This document shows positions 5,788-7,471 of a stretch of 7,471 nucleotides of DNA, piece after piece. The translations under genes were made by a program, and so were the position numbers. The notes under the pieces were generated by a model that ran no database searches, had not been told where the DNA came from, and saw only the letters and a program-made list of their open reading frames with translations. This stretch comes from an uncultured bacterium (GTDB lineage: Bacteria; Bacteroidota; Bacteroidia; CAILMK01), in the NCBI GenBank assembly GCA_903835275.1, contig CAILMK010000654.1, forward strand, positions 1 to 7,471. The letters are read 5' to 3'. The number at the start of each line of letters is the position of its first letter. The stretch's first letter is position 1.

Positions 5788-6669
5788 TCACATCCCTTTC
5801 ATAAACTGGTACAAATGGAAGTCGCCTTTATCCAGTTGTTCTTCTATCTGTGCGGCAAGTTTGGATTTATCGATGCCTTTCATTTTTTCAGCGATCAGTA
5901 ATTGCCATACTTTATCAGCCAGCAGCAAACTTTTTCTTTTGGCAGTATGCGGGTGTTGCAGGTAATCATCAATGGCATCGATCAATTCCGTAATCCCTTC
6001 CCCTTTCATGGCAACGGTACCAATGACAACAGGCATTTCTCCACCGGCTACTTTTATATTTCTTTCGGCAATAAGTTTTTTAAGGTTGCCCATGAATTCC
6101 TTCGCGCCCGGTCGGTCAAATTTATTGACTACAAATACATCGCCTATTTCCATGATGCCGGATTTCATGCTTTGGATCTCATCACCGCTTTCAGGGACAA
6201 AAACCACCAGTGTGCAATCTGCAAGTCCTGCAATTTCCACCTCGCTTTGTCCTACACCTACGGTTTCCACAATAATGTAGTCAAAGTCCGCTCCTTTCAA
6301 TACCTCAGTAACCTCGATAGCCTTGGCAGATAATCCGCCGAGGGAACCACGCGTCGCCAGTGAACGTATAAAAACATTGGGATTGGTATAATGCTCCGCC
6401 ATACGGATGCGATCTCCGAGCAGTGAGCCAAGATTGAATGGGGAAGTGGGATCAATAGCAACAATGGCTATTTTTTTATTCCGTGAAGTTAATTCGGTGA
6501 TCAGGGCATTGATGAGGGTGCTTTTCCCTGCGCCGGGAGGCCCTGTGATACCTATGATGGGCGTGTCTTTTTCAGGCCGCAAGTCTGCCAGTACCTGTTC
6601 ATATCCGGCAGATTCATTTTCCACAAGGGAAATGTTCCTGGCCAGTTTTTTAATGTCTACAGCTTGCAA
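5788..6669 (-). CDS. meaB: MeaB/ArgK-type GTPase, methylmalonyl-CoA mutase chaperone
   Basis: A 293-residue P-loop GTPase of the G3E/MeaB group. Visible motifs are Walker A GPPGAGKST at 43-51, DPTSPF at 73-78, GDRIRM at 85-90, the family-specific ETVGVGQSE at 135-143 and the base-recognition NKFD at 182-185. In known systems MeaB uses GTP hydrolysis to load and protect the adenosylcobalamin of methylmalonyl-CoA mutase. The protein is slightly short compared with the usual 320-330 residues, with about 18 fewer residues before the P-loop than E. coli ArgK and a shorter C-terminal dimerisation part. The start is TTG at 6669; a TAA lies two codons upstream in frame, and no ATG occurs before residue 90, so TTG is the only sensible choice. 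It follows the anti-sigma gene by 39 nt and probably shares its transcript. No mutase gene is in the window. Confidence 0.9.
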   Translation of the reverse strand: MQAVDIKKLARNISLVENESAGYEQVLADLRPEKDTPIIGITGPPGAGKSTLINALITELTSRNKKIAIVAIDPTSPFNLGSLLGDRIRMAEHYTNPNVFIRSLATRGSLGGLSAKAIEVTEVLKGADFDYIIVETVGVGQSEVEIAGLADCTLVVFVPESGDEIQSMKSGIMEIGDVFVVNKFDRPGAKEFMGNLKKLIAERNIKVAGGEMPVVIGTVAMKGEGITELIDAIDDYLQHPHTAKRKSLLLADKVWQLLIAEKMKGIDKSKLAAQIEEQLDKGDFHLYQFMKGM

Positions 6670-6708
6670 ATTTTAATCGGATGGGATAATTTCTAACCTG
6701 CGTCTATA

Positions 6709-6942
6709 TTATATAGCGCTGCTGTTATTAACAAAATCCTTCACTCCATCTACCACATGGGATTCGATGTTCCTTTTCATGATCTTGTCCTTAAGCGTTT
6801 GCTTGAAAAGCCTTTCTGTCTGAAATCTTTTCTCGCAATCGGGACAAGTTTGAAGATGTTTCCGAATACTTTCCATGTCCTGGAATAAAAGCTCCTCATC
6901 GATGAATAATTGAAGCCTGGATGCTACCTCTGTGCAATTCAT
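6709..6942 (-). CDS. Zinc-binding anti-sigma factor (ZAS type)
   Basis: A 77-residue cytosolic protein carrying the anti-sigma zinc-binding signature H29-x3-C33-x2-C36 (IRKHLQTCPDCEKRF), preceded by a Cys at position 3 (MNCTEVASRL). The 26-residue distance from C3 to H29 equals that between C11 and H37 of RsrA as I recall it, so the metal site may be the redox-sensitive ZAS kind; this is inference. There is no membrane helix, which fits a soluble regulator that binds the neighbouring sigma factor. The helical tail after residue 40 is charged (KQTLKDKIMKRNIES). Its ATG overlaps the sigma-factor stop as ATGA, the usual coupled sigma/anti-sigma arrangement. Confidence 0.85.
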   Translation of the reverse strand: MNCTEVASRLQLFIDEELLFQDMESIRKHLQTCPDCEKRFQTERLFKQTLKDKIMKRNIESHVVDGVKDFVNNSSAI

Positions 6943-7471
6943 ACCTGTGTTTCGTTTACGTTATAACCTCTTTTCGCAGCGTAATCCTTTAATGTTTCTT
7001 TCAACATGTTCCTTGCGCGGTGTAAGCGCGAACGAACCGTTCCGATGGGCACATCAATGATTTTCGCTATTTCATCATATTTAAATCCTTCCACATCGCA
7101 AAGGAGAATAATCAGCCTGTAATCAACCGGCAGTGCATTCACCGCCTTCGTTATTTCATCACCAACAAGATTATTATAAATTTCGTGCCTTAGATCAACA
7201 TTTTGGCTGGTTCCTTCTCCGGCTTCGTCTTCGTCCGCCTGCTGGTACGTCTCCTCAAAGTCAATTTGCGTGGGTAATTTGCTGCGCCTGCGGTACTCGT
7301 TAATGAAGGTGTTCTTCAATATCCTGATCAGCCAGGCCTTCGCATTTGTTCCCTTTTCGTAATAATTTATGAACTTATATGCACGTAAATATGTCTCTTG
7401 GAGCAAATCTTTCGCAATTTCTTCGTTAATTTCGAGGAAAATTGCGAAGTTGTACAGCGAATCAATATGTG
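6939..7471 (-). CDS. ECF-type RNA polymerase sigma factor, N-terminus cut by window edge
   Basis: At least 176 residues are encoded, from the right window edge to a TGA at 6939-6941. The frame stays open to base 7469, reading HIDSLYNFAIFLEINEEIAK and then DLLQETYLRAYKF, so the true start lies outside and a TTG at 7406 is only an internal Leu codon. Region 2 covers about residues 1-65, including the DLLQETYLRAY core-binding helix and a NAKAWLIRILKNTFINEYRR segment for -10 recognition. An acidic linker (QADEDEAGEG) follows, then region 4 from about 104-161 with the helix-turn-helix YDEIAKIIDVPIGTVRSRLH. No extra domains are seen, so it is a sigma-E/SigR-like ECF factor. It overlaps the anti-sigma gene by 4 nt. 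The target promoter is unknown. Confidence 0.92.
   Translation of the reverse strand, partial: HIDSLYNFAIFLEINEEIAKDLLQETYLRAYKFINYYEKGTNAKAWLIRILKNTFINEYRRRSKLPTQIDFEETYQQADEDEAGEGTSQNVDLRHEIYNNLVGDEITKAVNALPVDYRLIILLCDVEGFKYDEIAKIIDVPIGTVRSRLHRARNMLKETLKDYAAKRGYNVNETQV

Noticed and set aside
5711..5965. An 84-codon plus-strand open frame starting inside the palindromic repeat
   Set aside because: It runs antisense into the conserved MeaB gene and its N-terminal part is simply the repeat arm translated; no domain or signal is visible.
5902..6333. A 143-codon plus-strand open frame
   Set aside because: It lies wholly antisense to the GTPase motifs of MeaB, and its protein has the composition expected of a shadow frame.
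7404..7406. TTG as the start of the ECF sigma factor
   Set aside because: The frame continues upstream through conserved region 2 residues (LYNFAIFLEINEEIAKD) to the window edge, so this is an internal Leu codon.

Overview
The window looks like part of a Bacteroidota chromosome, probably Chitinophagia- or Sphingobacteriia-like, though the order is not resolved. Three things point there. A secreted protein carries a C-terminal type IX secretion (T9SS) sorting domain. Upstream regions contain TAnnTTTG-like -7 boxes rather than E. coli-type promoters. The AT-rich gaps hold palindromic elements of a kind I recall from Bacteroidota genomes. All genes look chromosomal; there is no transposase, phage gene, CRISPR array, rRNA or tRNA.

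Layout, plus strand: the 3' end of a DUF2306-like membrane protein gene (1-192) is followed 10 nt later by a small exported or membrane-anchored protein of unknown function (203-640). A 275-nt gap follows, with a three-hairpin repeat element (640-752), a GC-rich hairpin (764-804) and a putative promoter. Next come a PLP-dependent cystathionine gamma-synthase/gamma-lyase (916-2058) and, 2 nt later, an MFS transporter (2061-3386), probably one operon.

Layout, minus strand, in order of transcription from the right edge: an ECF sigma factor (6939-7471, N-terminus outside the window), its zinc-binding anti-sigma factor (6709-6942, ATGA overlap) and a MeaB/ArgK-type GTPase (5788-6669) read as one likely operon. 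A 259-nt gap (5529-5787) is mostly occupied by nested inverted repeats. Then come an ACC deaminase/D-cysteine desulfhydrase-family PLP enzyme (4506-5528) and the T9SS cargo protein (3483-4475), which converges on the MFS gene across a short GGATT-rich repeat (3389-3480).

Functionally the window mixes sulfur amino-acid metabolism (two PLP enzymes on opposite strands), B12-enzyme maintenance (MeaB) and stress-type transcription control (sigma/anti-sigma). I see no convincing new multi-gene system. The most unusual material is non-coding: the structured repeats at 640-804 and 5558-5759. The gene-level points worth a second look are the grouping of MeaB with a possibly redox-sensing sigma/anti-sigma pair, and two genes whose only plausible starts are TTG.
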